A DNA stretch of 64,000 nt, taken from positions 49,393,501-49,457,500 of the forward strand of contig NC_068558.1 in the NCBI RefSeq assembly GCF_022201045.2, written 5' to 3'. The notes under the pieces were generated by a model that was not told where the DNA came from, did no database searches, and saw only the letters and a program-made list of their open reading frames with translations. The translations under genes and the position numbers were made by a program. Of this stretch, positions 62,567-64,000 are shown piece after piece. This stretch comes from Citrus sinensis (taxonomy: Eukaryota > Streptophyta > Magnoliopsida > Sapindales > Rutaceae). Position 1 is the first letter of the stretch, and every line of letters begins with the position of its first letter.

Positions 62567-62842
62567 GTAATTATCTTTCTTAATCTTGATTAATCGAATG
62601 CTAATTGCCATCAGAAGAAGGGCCACAGAAACTTAAATACAGGGGATACACACACACACACACATGCAAATTTCTTTTCCTATTAAAGCAATTGACTTAA
62701 CTAAAGACACTGTTTTGATTGCATGTCAAGCGTTTAAGCTATTGGCATTAGATTAAAGAAAAAGTGACTATCGAAATACAATGTCAGATCCTGGGGATGT
62801 GGGAAATGAAAACGTCATTACTTAAATATAATATGATTAGTG

Positions 62843-62949
62843 CTATGTTACGTTGAACCTAACATACACATACTCACAGCAACAATGCTAATGGTGAGGT
62901 CCATCACTGTTGCTGTGAGTGTATGTATGTTACATTCAACGTAACATAG
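62843..62949. repeat. 107-bp foldback with ~42-bp near-perfect arms
   Basis: CTATGTTACGTTGAACCTAA.. on the left pairs with the right end ..CATTCAACGTAACATAG, and the inner parts CACAGCAACA and TGTTGCTGTG pair, leaving a loop of about 23 bases. It could be a tiny MITE or a small-RNA hairpin. Confidence 0.85.
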
Positions 62950-63270
62950 GGTAATCCATATAATATTGTTCCTTCTGATTTACAAGACAATGTCTACTCT
63001 TCATAAAGCCAAAAGTCAAAACCCAAAATTTCTATGTTGGTAATTTGTGGTCAAGCATTATTTTAAGGTGCTCTGAGTTGGTGGTGATGGTCGCTTTCTT
63101 TATTGGTTTTACTTGGTACATTTTTTTTGGGCCCTTCATTTTTCTTAGGTGCTGAATGTTACTACGTAAATCATAGACTTCATAGCATCTGAAAGGGACC
63201 AAATTAGTCGCAGACTTCTGGATGACCATGTTTTTGTTGCATTGTTTCGCCGCCTATGGGAAAAATACAA

Positions 63271-63366
63271 GGGTGCTTTTACGTTGCATCGAGATACACG
63301 TTGGGTGCTTTTACGTTGCATCGAGATACACGTTGGGTGCTTTTACGTTGCATCGAGATACACGTT
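63271..63366. repeat. Three tandem copies of a 32-bp unit
   Basis: GGGTGCTTTTACGTTGCATC starts at 63271, 63303 and 63335. The copies look identical, so the amplification is recent. Confidence 0.95.
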
Positions 63367-64000
63367 GAACTCGTTATAAATTTTCTGTTATTGAGTCACA
63401 CTTATTCCGACATTTCCATTCACATTTGAGAAGTATAATAAAATAGTTGTCAATTGAACCTCGTTAAATTAGTATTTAGTAAATTTATAATTTTGATTAA
63501 ATAATAGTTTTTGTAAATTTTAACTTGAGACCACGTGGTAAATTAATAATTTAATAAATTTTTAAAATATTTTATTTTTTATTAAGACACAATTAATGTA
63601 TAAATTAACTAATTAATTAATTTAAAACTAAATAGTATAAAAATATATGTCAATGATTTTCTTTGTTGTTCGTGTCGTCATTAATTTTTTTACACTTTTC
63701 ATATGAGAAGTCGTTTTAACTTAACATATGAAATAAGACAAAGATCAACCAAATATAATGCCTCTATTTTTTTTTCTTTTTAAATGAGTTCCATGTAATT
63801 GTTTTATCAAATGATTGATTTATTCAATTAAGATCAAATTATAATTATATTATAAAGTTTGATAAAATCACTATATTATTTAATTATACTACATTTATAC
63901 TTCATAAAAAAATTTATTATGAACGTGAAATAATCTTTATAAATTAATCACTAATTTATCGATATATTAATATTCACTATATTAATAAAATTTTCATAAT

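Larger units (their letters stand above)
62567..64000 (+). other. Intron or 3' flank of the ATL-like exon
   Basis: No coding exon found. Contains an (AC)n run (62649-62664), a foldback, a 32-bp triplicate and very AT-rich DNA to the end of the window. Confidence 0.45.

Noticed and set aside
1..64000. tRNA or rRNA genes, CRISPR arrays, bacterial operons
   Set aside because: No tRNA cloverleaf beyond the SINE heads, no rRNA sequence, no CRISPR-like spacing; the DNA is plant nuclear.

Overview
This window is nuclear DNA from a flowering plant, most likely a eudicot. The genes carry many GT-AG introns, the intergenic DNA is AT-rich, and plant-only families are present (MIKC-type MADS-box factors, a CRM-domain organelle splicing factor, a GUB_WAK-type receptor-like protein). 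Protein style and gene order suggest a rosid such as Citrus or a relative, but the genus is an inference.

Layout, left to right: a mitochondrial CRM-domain splicing factor like mCSF1 (525-2993, +); decayed TIR elements; a 14-exon LPEAT2-type lysophospholipid acyltransferase with EF-hands (6143-11420, +); an intergenic stretch with a SINE flanked by a 13-bp target-site duplication; a SOC1/AGL20-type MADS-box gene (17353-22910, +) whose first intron holds three 315-bp tandem copies; a fructokinase pseudogene (about 23305-25390, -); a hAT-type element nested in another (26231-27890); an AGL6-type MADS-box gene (33805-29773, -); a second, internally expanded SINE; a MULE-type MITE with a 9-bp TSD; then a 12.9-kb palindrome (38630-51493); the rest of an ATX3-type histone methyltransferase gene; an F-box gene like RMF (57222-61266, +); and the first exon of an ATL21/22-like gene (from 61894, +).

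The standout feature is the palindrome. Two arms of about 6.42 kb face each other across a 23-bp spacer. The right arm holds the 5' half of a complete 23-exon ATX3-type gene (PWWP, PHD fingers, SET, post-SET). The left arm holds a mirror copy of exons 1-11 only, with no SET domain and a 1-bp frameshift in exon 9. The inner part of the arms looks identical, and the few differences sit in the outer 1.2 kb. The centre lies in a degenerate ~155-bp tandem array. It could be a recent fold-back duplication kept uniform by gene conversion and able to produce double-stranded RNA from a chromatin regulator, or it could be an assembly or library artefact. Both readings are set out below.

Gene order also carries information. 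LPEAT2, SOC1 and AGL6 lie in the same neighbourhood as At2g45670, At2g45660 and At2g45650 in Arabidopsis, and ATX3 next to RMF matches At3g61740 and At3g61730. This supports the orthology calls and places both MADS genes in the old AGL6-SOC1 tandem. All exon boundaries were worked out by hand from GT-AG sites, reading frame and family knowledge. No alignment or database search was run.
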